Positions 1 through 6,479 of a stretch of 20,598 nucleotides of DNA are shown piece by piece. Under the pieces are notes generated by a model. It did not search any database. It saw only the letters and a program-made list of their open reading frames with translations, and was not told the DNA's origin. How positions within the stretch are numbered: the first letter of the stretch is position 1; each line of letters starts with the position of its first letter. The stretch comes from JBAXTE01 sp964653595 (GTDB lineage: Bacteria; Bacteroidota; Bacteroidia; Bacteroidales; WCHB1-69): NCBI GenBank assembly GCA_964653595.1, contig CAZZHH010000056.1, positions 1 through 20,598 on the forward strand, in the 5' to 3' direction. Position numbers and translations under genes: made by a program.

Positions 1-18
1 TTCGCAACTTGATCCGAA

Positions 19-86
19 CTATTCGGCATCTTCGACGCCGTGAAATTGCAAGTTTGACCACCCTATTCGGCGCCTTCGGCGCCGTG
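19..86. repeat. Two direct copies of a GC-rich hairpin repeat
   Basis: A 24-nt unit at 19-42 recurs at 63-86 with three differences. Each unit folds into a short hairpin with a TTC loop: 24-30 pairs with 34-40 (one A-C mismatch) and 68-74 pairs perfectly with 78-84 (CGGCGCC / GGCGCCG). The GC-rich units stand out from the AT-rich surroundings. They resemble the other GAA/TTC-loop hairpins at 6183-6276. Function unknown; could be an intergenic repeat family or part of a terminator for a gene to the left of the window. Confidence 0.6.
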
Positions 87-408
87 GCAAACAAAGAAAA
101 TCGAACCTGAAGCATTTTCGTTTATAGAGACGAAATATAAAAAGTTGAAAGCATAGATTGATAATTCAAATTTAATTATATTTTAACTTATAAAGATATC
201 CATCTAACTCTTTATTCCAATGTTCAAAGCTAATTATTCGTCAAATTTTACGACATTATACTCATTAACAGGACTATATAAAAAACAAACTTTTACAAAG
301 AATAATTGACACTTTTACAGTATTTGTCAATAATTAAATATCAACATGATTTTCACCAAAAAATATTTATAAATTAAATTTAAGAAAGTTAAAAAGTGAA
401 ATTAATTT
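87..408. other. AT-rich non-coding stretch, no gene seen
   Basis: No convincing open reading frame or structured RNA is visible here. It is a very AT-rich leader ahead of the promoter at 409-420. Confidence 0.6.
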
Positions 409-420
409 ATTCTATATTTG
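409..420 (+). promoter_or_regulatory. Bacteroidota-type -7 promoter element
   Basis: ATTCTATATTTG contains an exact match to the Bacteroidota -7 consensus TAnnTTTG (TATATTTG at 413-420). A weak -33-like GTTA lies about 21 nt upstream. Transcription would begin near 427, giving an A-rich leader of about 40 nt before the ATG at 469. The same 12 nt occur ahead of the C10 protease gene (17322-17333). Confidence 0.65.
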
Positions 421-500
421 TCGCCGATAAATAAATAACTACCTACAAACAAAAAAAAACAAAAGCTTATGAAAAGAGAAAATTTAGTTTCAAAAACCAC

Positions 501-3500
501 GTGTACGTTCACACACACACACACACACCGCTTAGGCGATGGTGGTTGGCAACATTTTTAATTGTGATGATGATGCCGATGATTGGGAAAGGGCAAAGTA
601 CTAGCAACTCAAAAAACAATGATCATTATTTTGCTGCTCATATTTGGGAAGAAAACCCTTCTAGTGTAAGTGAATACAAATTAGTAGATGCAATTCCAAC
701 TCCAAACCTTTTGGATTGGAATGGCACCCCTTTTAATTTTTTCACCGTTTCAACATGTAATAAATTTTCTTTAAGAATGTTAGGGGATCTTACAAAAATA
801 AATTCTCCCGAAAGTGGATCAAATGGCTCTTACAAATGGCAATTTTTAAATGCAAACGGAACAATATTCGCAGAATACATTGAACCAGAAAATCTTACAC
901 AAGGGGAGTGGGAGGCAAATTACGGAAACAATTTAACATACAGTAGTGGAATTACTCCTGATTTTCAAATCACACAACCTGGCACATACTATTTGCAATT
1001 ACTTTTCATGATTCAAGATAGTACTACATGGACTCCAGTAGAACCTGCAAACAACAATTCAATAATTGTACAAGTAGTCCCTGGAGTAAATAACAATACA
1101 TATTCGATCAATGTTCCTGATACCGTTTGTTTTCAAGACGATATTTGTTGGTCAATTACTCCAAGTGTTAACCCTTCTCAAATTGTTTCATACAATTGGC
1201 CATACGATGAAAGTCCATGTTCTTACGCTGAACAAATAGGATTAAACACCATTACTGTTACCATAAAGAAACCATGTACAGATGAATTGATTAATCTTAC
1301 AAAAACATTTTTAGTTACAAACATTCGTGATTTTTCACTAGTGGATCATGCTTGTACCGACCAAATTATAAATGTTGGCAATATAACTTTATGCAATCCA
1401 AACTATGCGGCTACATCCTATCTTTGGAATTGGGGAGATGGAACAACAAGTAATACGCAATATGCAAGTCACAGTTACACAAACCCTGGAAATTACACCG
1501 TGCAGTTAACTTTAATTTGCAGTTATAACAACACCACTTTCACCACAACGTTATCCAAAAATATTACAGTATATTCATATCCAGAAGCCCCAATTGTAAG
1601 TGGTGTTTTCAATACATGTTCAAATCCAGGTACATTTACAATAACAAACGCTGACGAAGAAAATGCCACCTATACTTGGAATGCAAGTTACAGCAGTGGA
1701 ATGACTGGCACTAGCACCTCACAAAATATTACTTGGAACACTACAACGTTCCCTTTAGCTCCTAATTATGGGATGATAACAGTTATTGCAGATAATCATG
1801 GCTGTAAAGACACTACTGAGACAAAAATTTGGAACTGTTGCAACAACATCAACAACGGGGTGTTGGTTTCGAACACCACAATCACTTCATTACCAAATTT
1901 AACCAATCAAGAATATTTTTTTAATGGAACAGTGATTATAGACAATAACATAAACCTTCAAAACACAAATATTAATTTTGGCCCTGAAGCAAAAATTATT
2001 GTAAATCCTCCATACACTTTTACCACCAACTACTCAGTTTTAAAAGCTGGCTGTAATTATATGTGGGATGGAATTTATACTAATTCTACTCAATCTAAAG
2101 TAGAAATTCTTAATTCGCCAAGAGTTAGTGACGCATACAATGTCGTAAATTCAACCAATGGAGGTAATTACACATTAAGAAATTCCACTTTCCAAGATAA
2201 TTACATTGTAGTTAAAGCAACAGATTATCGTCCATCTACAAACATAAACCATCCAGGATCTACAGCTGCTAACATGTTCAAAAACCAAACAAATATGATT
2301 GCACCCTATTTAGGTCAGAAATCTTATACCGGGTTTTATATTGACAATGTTTACAACCTAAGAGTTGGAGAAGTTGAGCCAGAAAATGTGAATACATTTT
2401 TAAACTTATTTTGTGGTATCCAAGCCTATAACTCTTATATAACGGTCATCCACAACAAATTCCAAAACATCCAAAGATCACCACTTTGTTCACCCGGTGA
2501 AGTTTCAGATTTCTCCCAACTTTATTGCGAAACCGCCATTCATGTAGCGAAAAAGCAAAGTGCCTTGGCAAACCCTCTTCACCCAAAAGTAACTATTGGC
2601 GGAATCAACTATTTAGACGGCAACGCATTTACCTCATGCGACATTGCTTATAATAGCTATTTAGCTTATCAAACCATCTTAAATAATACTATGAGCTATT
2701 GCAAAACAGGGATTTCTTGCAGAGATATTTTCGACAGAGGGAATGTAATCAGACTAAACAACTTCAATAGCACAGCATCGGGAATATATTTAACCAGTAC
2801 TTCCCCTTCGCCAAGAGGAATAACCATTGAAAACAATACATTCAATACGGTTGGTACTTATGGTATTCGAGTATTCAATTGCAAATCAATGGGATTGGTA
2901 AAAACGAAAGTTTTGAATAACACTATCAATTACAATGCTGCAGTTGCAAATGGAAAAGGAGTTAATGTAGCAAATTGCGATGCAATAACCATTACGGGCA
3001 ATACCATAGCTTCAGCAGCGTTGACATCTTCGGGCTTGCGCAAATTCTTTAGAGGTGTAAATATCGAAAATAGCCCTAATGCCATAGTCAAAACAAATAC
3101 TTTCAATAATTTTGGAACTGGAATTTATGCCGAGGGAATGATTGTTGGCGCACAATTCCAATGCAACACGCTTTACCAAAACTACTACGGTTTCTATATG
3201 CCAAACGGACTTTCGGTTGCTACCGTTTACAGTGACCAAGGCACCTCAGCGATGCCAAACGATAACCAATGGACAGATCACCCAAGCCCAACTTCAGGAA
3301 TTCCTACGTATAGGATTACCGGTGACGCTACTCCTAGTATTGCTCTTAAAAACTGGTATTATAGAGCTGGAATTACGAGCTACTCCCCCAATATTCTTAG
3401 TCCAAATCCAGCTTATTCCTTTGCATATCCTATTGTTGCCAGTTCTAACGCTACATCACCTTGCAGTAGTAAAGGTGGAGATGATGACAACACCGTATAT

Positions 3501-4220
3501 ATGGATAGCACTTCAACCATGGAAAATATCATCCCCGAAAATGCAAACTTAGCTGTTCAAATGCGCTATTTGTATATGTCGATGCTCTTTAATAGCAATG
3601 CGGAGCAATTTGCAACCGAAATAACCCAAAACGAGCAGAGCTTATATCAAAACATTCCGCTGATTGCAAAAATCAATGATTTGTCGCAAAACGACACAAC
3701 CATTGACAGAGCCATTGCTTTAAACAACACATTGGCTCCTGTAAACGAAATGGAAACCTATCGTAAATTCGTGAACGATATTTATTTAAAATACGTAACA
3801 AAAGGAGTTCAACCATCGGCCGAATTAATAGATGAGCTTTACAGCATTGCCGATATGGCTCCCAATATTGGTGGCGAAGCAGTGTATATTGCCCGGGCAA
3901 TCCTCAATTATAGTCCAGAACCGGTGCATCGCAATAATATTGTAATTCCACATGATATTAAGGTACAAGACAATATTCAATTCTACCCAAATCCAGCCAA
4001 TGATGTGTTGAATATTTCAACAGTAGAAAACTTTGTTTCGGATAGTAAAATCGAGTTGTATGATATTACCGGACGAATGGTTTACAGCTCTGCTATTGTC
4101 ACCGAATCGAATAGCACTTCCATCAGTCTGAAATATGTAAACCAAGGATTGTATTTGTGCGTAATTAAATCCAACAAAGAAATCATCTCTTCCTTTAAAA
4201 TTTCTGTTGTAAAACAATAA
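501..4220 (+). CDS. Large secreted PKD / parallel beta-helix protein with T9SS type A sorting domain
   Basis: A 1239-residue surface or secreted protein. From GTG 501 the N-terminus has basic residues (RR at 12-13), a hydrophobic core at about 14-28 and a likely cleavage near the KGQ at 30-32, so it looks like a Sec signal peptide. A PKD-type domain lies at about 275-360 (WNWGDGTTS, then HSYTNPGNYTV). Residues about 455-915 are Asn/Thr-rich with right-handed beta-helix repeats (ENNTFN, GNTI-type turns), as in carbohydrate-binding or adhesin folds. Residues about 1161-1239 form a type A sorting domain (FYPNPANDVLNIS, YDITGRMVYSS), implying export by the T9SS and anchoring or release at the surface. 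The start is uncertain: ATG 469 has a better A-rich context but is out of frame with nine CA units and reaches a stop at 559. A promoter is at 409-420 and a strong terminator follows. The ligand is unknown. Confidence 0.85.
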   Translation: MYVHTHTHTPLRRWWLATFLIVMMMPMIGKGQSTSNSKNNDHYFAAHIWEENPSSVSEYKLVDAIPTPNLLDWNGTPFNFFTVSTCNKFSLRMLGDLTKINSPESGSNGSYKWQFLNANGTIFAEYIEPENLTQGEWEANYGNNLTYSSGITPDFQITQPGTYYLQLLFMIQDSTTWTPVEPANNNSIIVQVVPGVNNNTYSINVPDTVCFQDDICWSITPSVNPSQIVSYNWPYDESPCSYAEQIGLNTITVTIKKPCTDELINLTKTFLVTNIRDFSLVDHACTDQIINVGNITLCNPNYAATSYLWNWGDGTTSNTQYASHSYTNPGNYTVQLTLICSYNNTTFTTTLSKNITVYSYPEAPIVSGVFNTCSNPGTFTITNADEENATYTWNASYSSGMTGTSTSQNITWNTTTFPLAPNYGMITVIADNHGCKDTTETKIWNCCNNINNGVLVSNTTITSLPNLTNQEYFFNGTVIIDNNINLQNTNINFGPEAKIIVNPPYTFTTNYSVLKAGCNYMWDGIYTNSTQSKVEILNSPRVSDAYNVVNSTNGGNYTLRNSTFQDNYIVVKATDYRPSTNINHPGSTAANMFKNQTNMIAPYLGQKSYTGFYIDNVYNLRVGEVEPENVNTFLNLFCGIQAYNSYITVIHNKFQNIQRSPLCSPGEVSDFSQLYCETAIHVAKKQSALANPLHPKVTIGGINYLDGNAFTSCDIAYNSYLAYQTILNNTMSYCKTGISCRDIFDRGNVIRLNNFNSTASGIYLTSTSPSPRGITIENNTFNTVGTYGIRVFNCKSMGLVKTKVLNNTINYNAAVANGKGVNVANCDAITITGNTIASAALTSSGLRKFFRGVNIENSPNAIVKTNTFNNFGTGIYAEGMIVGAQFQCNTLYQNYYGFYMPNGLSVATVYSDQGTSAMPNDNQWTDHPSPTSGIPTYRITGDATPSIALKNWYYRAGITSYSPNILSPNPAYSFAYPIVASSNATSPCSSKGGDDDNTVYMDSTSTMENIIPENANLAVQMRYLYMSMLFNSNAEQFATEITQNEQSLYQNIPLIAKINDLSQNDTTIDRAIALNNTLAPVNEMETYRKFVNDIYLKYVTKGVQPSAELIDELYSIADMAPNIGGEAVYIARAILNYSPEPVHRNNIVIPHDIKVQDNIQFYPNPANDVLNISTVENFVSDSKIELYDITGRMVYSSAIVTESNSTSISLKYVNQGLYLCVIKSNKEIISSFKISVVKQ
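510..528 (+). repeat. (CA)9 dinucleotide microsatellite in the 5' coding region
   Basis: Nine CA units plus a final C run from 510 to 528. The tract lies after both upstream start candidates (ATG 469, GTG 501) and before the signal-peptide hydrophobic core of the 1239-aa protein. Changing the unit number by one shifts the frame, so the tract can gate translation by slipped-strand mispairing. It encodes alternating Thr-His in the frame used here. Confidence 0.85.
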
Positions 4221-4234
4221 GAAATAATTCCATT

Positions 4235-4267
4235 GCGTTACAAGCTTTATGCTTGTAACGCATTTTT
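4235..4267 (+). terminator. Rho-independent terminator after the beta-helix gene
   Basis: A perfect 11-bp stem (GCGTTACAAGC at 4235-4245, complement at 4251-4261) with a TTTAT loop is followed by ATTTTT. It lies 14 nt after the stop codon. The same loop sequence caps the 15-bp hairpin at 6208-6242. Confidence 0.85.
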
Positions 4268-4311
4268 AATACAAAGAAGTAATAAATATATCCTCCTAAT
4301 TTTTGAAAACA

Positions 4312-5511
4312 ATGAAAAAACTATTGTTAATAGTCTTTTTGTTTATTTTGTGTAATTCATATTCTCAAAATTTAGTTTCAAATTCTAGCTTTGAATCTTT
4401 CAATCATTGCCCAAACGGCATGACACAAATACAATCTGCTATTCCATGGTTCCAACCCATACAAGATCCTCCAAATGGATCTTCTGATTATTTTAATCTT
4501 TGCGACTCAACTCTGGGAGGCGGTTGGTATTTTTATCAAACCCAATTGCCTCGAAGCGGAAATGGGATGGCTGGGATTATGTTTTACACGTCACCAAGTG
4601 CATCTGCTGAAATCCGTGAATATATTGAAATAAAACTTGATAAATCTTTATCAAAAGACGGAAAATATTGTATTTCATATTATGTGTCTTTAATAGGTTA
4701 TTCAACTTATGCAATAGATGCATTATGTTCTTGCTTAACAGTGGACAGTTTGATGTGTCAACAATCAAATGTTTATCTCTTGCCATGCCCAAATATGACA
4801 TGTAATTCCGAAGGTAACATAGTTAAAGACACTTTAAATTGGGTAAAAGTAACTATGAATTATATAGCTCAGGGTGGAGAACAATTTGTTACGATTGGTA
4901 ATTTCAAAACCACCCCACAAACTAATGCTGAATTTATTGCACTAACATATGGATGGGCAACCTATTATTTCATCGACGATGTAGCCGTTTACGAATGCAA
5001 CACACCAGAATACCCGGCCAATACGGGCGGCAACCAATGTATAGAACCCGGGGATACCATTACATTGGGCAGTGTGCAACGTGCGGAATATCTGTATTGG
5101 TGGTACGACATGCAGGGCAATTTATTGGACACCATGGCCACCCTAACGGTTAATCCAACCCAAACCACCAGCTACATTTTGGTGCAAAAAGACTTTAAAT
5201 TTGATGAAACCCGCGATACGGTTACCATCAGCGTGGGCAATTGCCCCATAGACTATAGCGGGATTAGTTTTGAAATATATCCCAATCCAGCCAACGACAT
5301 TGTGAAGGTCCGGTTCAACTCCATCGTTCCCGAAGGATCCGTAATGCAAATTTATGACATGATTGGCCGAAAAGTGGCCGAATACCCACTCAAAGGAACC
5401 GAAAACATAGCCACGGTGAACCTTTTTAAACTGGCCACGGCCATATACCACGTAACAGTTTTGGTGCCAGATGGGTTTCGGAAAAGTGTGAAACTTGTGG
5501 TAATGCATTGA
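4312..5511 (+). CDS. Secreted protein with T9SS type A sorting domain
   Basis: I chose ATG 4312 (399 aa) over an in-frame TTG at 4303, because it directly precedes a typical signal peptide (MKKLLLIVFLFILCNSYSQ, cleavage after SQ). The mature N-terminus, NLVSNSSFESFNHCPNG, matches a jelly-roll-like domain common in Bacteroidota exported proteins, usually written as LVxNxSFE followed by a CP motif and an SPDYFN-like motif (here SSDYFNLCD). A short Ig-like linker at about 235-315 precedes a type A sorting domain at about 320-399 (FEIYPNPANDIVKV, IYDMIGRKVAEY). It should therefore be exported by the T9SS. The specific function is unknown. Base composition changes sharply near 4970: about 20-30% GC before and close to 50% after, which suggests the C-terminal module has a different history. 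A terminator hairpin follows at 5541-5580. Confidence 0.82.
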   Translation: MKKLLLIVFLFILCNSYSQNLVSNSSFESFNHCPNGMTQIQSAIPWFQPIQDPPNGSSDYFNLCDSTLGGGWYFYQTQLPRSGNGMAGIMFYTSPSASAEIREYIEIKLDKSLSKDGKYCISYYVSLIGYSTYAIDALCSCLTVDSLMCQQSNVYLLPCPNMTCNSEGNIVKDTLNWVKVTMNYIAQGGEQFVTIGNFKTTPQTNAEFIALTYGWATYYFIDDVAVYECNTPEYPANTGGNQCIEPGDTITLGSVQRAEYLYWWYDMQGNLLDTMATLTVNPTQTTSYILVQKDFKFDETRDTVTISVGNCPIDYSGISFEIYPNPANDIVKVRFNSIVPEGSVMQIYDMIGRKVAEYPLKGTENIATVNLFKLATAIYHVTVLVPDGFRKSVKLVVMH

Positions 5512-5540
5512 GGCTATAAAGTAAAAAGTTTGTAAAGCTC

Positions 5541-5580
5541 CGAAAAATAAATCCGTCAATTGACGGATTGTCATTTTTCG
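5541..5580. terminator. Palindromic, probably bidirectional terminator
   Basis: A perfect 20-nt palindrome (AATCCGTCAA and its complement, 5550-5569) is extended by outer arms CGAAAAAT (5541-5548) and ATTTTTCG (5573-5580). A- and T-runs flank both sides, so it could end transcripts in either direction. It sits 30 nt after a plus-strand gene, and the next gene beyond (fhs) is convergent. Confidence 0.6.
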
Positions 5581-5741
5581 AGAGTCTTTTAACCCTCGTT
5601 AACGGGGCACGAAAAACTAATGTTATCAATCAGCTAGCTGGTGACTTGTTTTGCGGGATCGAAAGTCCTTAAAGTTGAAAGTCGAAAAGCTATAAAGGGG
5701 AAAGTGCCGAATAATCAATCACCCGATTGCGTATTTTTAAT

Positions 5742-5816
5742 GTTGATTCTGGGTTTAACCCAGAATCAACGATACAATCGTTGAAACGATTAAATGTTTC
5801 TAAATCAAGTAGTTCA
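5742..5816 (-). repeat. Intergenic hairpin repeat, copy 1 (inverted relative to 19345-19489)
   Basis: The reverse complement of 5751-5816 matches 19345-19360 joined to 19440-19489. The first 16 nt (TGAACTACTTGATTTA) are identical and 47 of the other 50 match. It contains three stacked hairpins: 5742-5770 (14-bp stem with a single-base centre), 5767-5783 (CAACGAT / ATCGTTG) and 5777-5792 (AATCGT / ACGATT, loop TGAA). Two of the three differences between copies are at paired positions (see findings). Both copies lie between convergent genes. Confidence 0.75.
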
Positions 5817-5897
5817 TTTTTTTCAAATCTCCTATTGAATAATTTGTGTGGCTGTTTTCTAAAACTGGGTTGATTATTTAATTTACAACCATTGAAC

Positions 5898-5967
5898 ACC
5901 AATAATACAGCATGGGGGGTATTTACAAATTTTAAAGAGTTTTTATAAAAGTTTTATTGATAATCAA
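5898..5967 (+). repeat. Diverged direct repeat, left copy flanking the hairpin cluster
   Basis: This 70-nt segment aligns with 6287-6356. Shared blocks include ACAGCATGG near the start and ATTGATAATCAA at the end, with scattered substitutions between. The two copies bracket the hairpin-rich interval at 5977-6276. In this copy a stop codon comes eight codons after the shared ATG (5912). Confidence 0.55.
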
Positions 5968-5976
5968 AAAGCACGG

Positions 5977-6276
5977 TTCAACCACTTCATGGCTGAAAAT
6001 ATTTGGGCGTTTTTTTAACTGTGAGTTGCACTCACAGTTATTCACATTCAACTACTTCGTGGCTGAATCGTGGATTTTTTATCAAAGCACAGTTCAACCA
6101 GTTTATGATCTGTTAGATTATTTAAGCTCCAATGCCAATTGTCGTGTAATCTTTCAGAAACTAGTTTATGATATGTTAGATTATATTAAGCGCCGAAGGT
6201 GCTTAATATGAATAACCGCCAGTTTATCTGGCGGTTATTCATGTTAAAAGTATTCAGCCCCGAATGGGGTTGAATA
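5977..6276. repeat. Cluster of six short hairpins with internal direct repeats
   Basis: Six stem-loops are packed into 300 nt: 5977-5997 and 6047-6067 (related 21-nt units, TTC loops, mismatched), 6016-6040 (11-bp TAACTGTGAGT stem, loop TGC), 6183-6209 (12-bp stem, GAA loop), 6208-6242 (perfect 15-bp stem ATGAATAACCGCCAG, loop TTTAT) and 6251-6276 (11-bp stem, GAAT loop). A 28-29-nt direct repeat (AGTTTATGAT..., 6100-6127 and 6163-6191) lies between them. There is no long open reading frame with a recognisable product. This is a mosaic of intergenic repeat elements or a structured non-coding transcript; I cannot tell which. Confidence 0.7.
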
Positions 6277-6286
6277 ATATATGAAG

Positions 6287-6356
6287 ACCAACAATATACA
6301 GCATGGAGATATTATTAAATATGGAAGAGTACTATAAGAATTTCATTGATAATCAA
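6287..6356 (+). repeat. Diverged direct repeat, right copy flanking the hairpin cluster
   Basis: This is the partner of 5898-5967 in the same orientation, ending with the same ATTGATAATCAA block (6345-6356). Its reading frame from ATG 6303 is open, unlike that of the left copy. Confidence 0.55.
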
Positions 6357-6443
6357 TCTGAAAGAACAAACAGATGCACTACAAAACAAAAATGGGCATC
6401 AAAATTGAATTACAATGAATATGCAAAAGTACCCTATTTATAA
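6303..6443 (+). pseudogene. Short open frame, possible gene remnant
   Basis: A 46-codon frame begins at ATG 6303 and ends at TAA 6441-6443. It encodes a polar peptide (MEEYYKNFIDNQSERTNR within it). Its start overlaps the repeat at 6287-6356, and the matching frame in the sister repeat is closed by a stop. I do not recognise a family. It may be a decayed fragment of a mobile or duplicated gene, or chance; it lies head-to-head with the end of fhs. Confidence 0.2.
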
Positions 6444-6479
6444 ACTTTCAACCTTTACATAGAATAGAGCCATTTGGGT

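Noticed and set aside
3012..3552. Frames on both strands inside the beta-helix gene
   Set aside because: They lie wholly within a well-supported long coding sequence with beta-helix repeats.
5143..5574. 143-codon minus-strand frame opposite the end of the second T9SS protein
   Set aside because: It is a shadow of the GC-richer 3' end of a clearly coding plus-strand gene.
5690..5902. 70-codon minus-strand frame in the 5.7 kb interval
   Set aside because: It runs through the hairpin repeat shared with 19.4 kb, has no recognisable protein features, and the other repeat copy does not keep the frame.
5957..6211. 84-codon plus-strand frame across the hairpin cluster
   Set aside because: It overlaps several hairpins and direct repeats and has no family resemblance; composition fits non-coding repeat sequence.
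5977..6276. Possible CRISPR array
   Set aside because: Repeats differ in sequence and spacing, each is its own palindrome, there are no regular unique spacers, and no cas genes are present.
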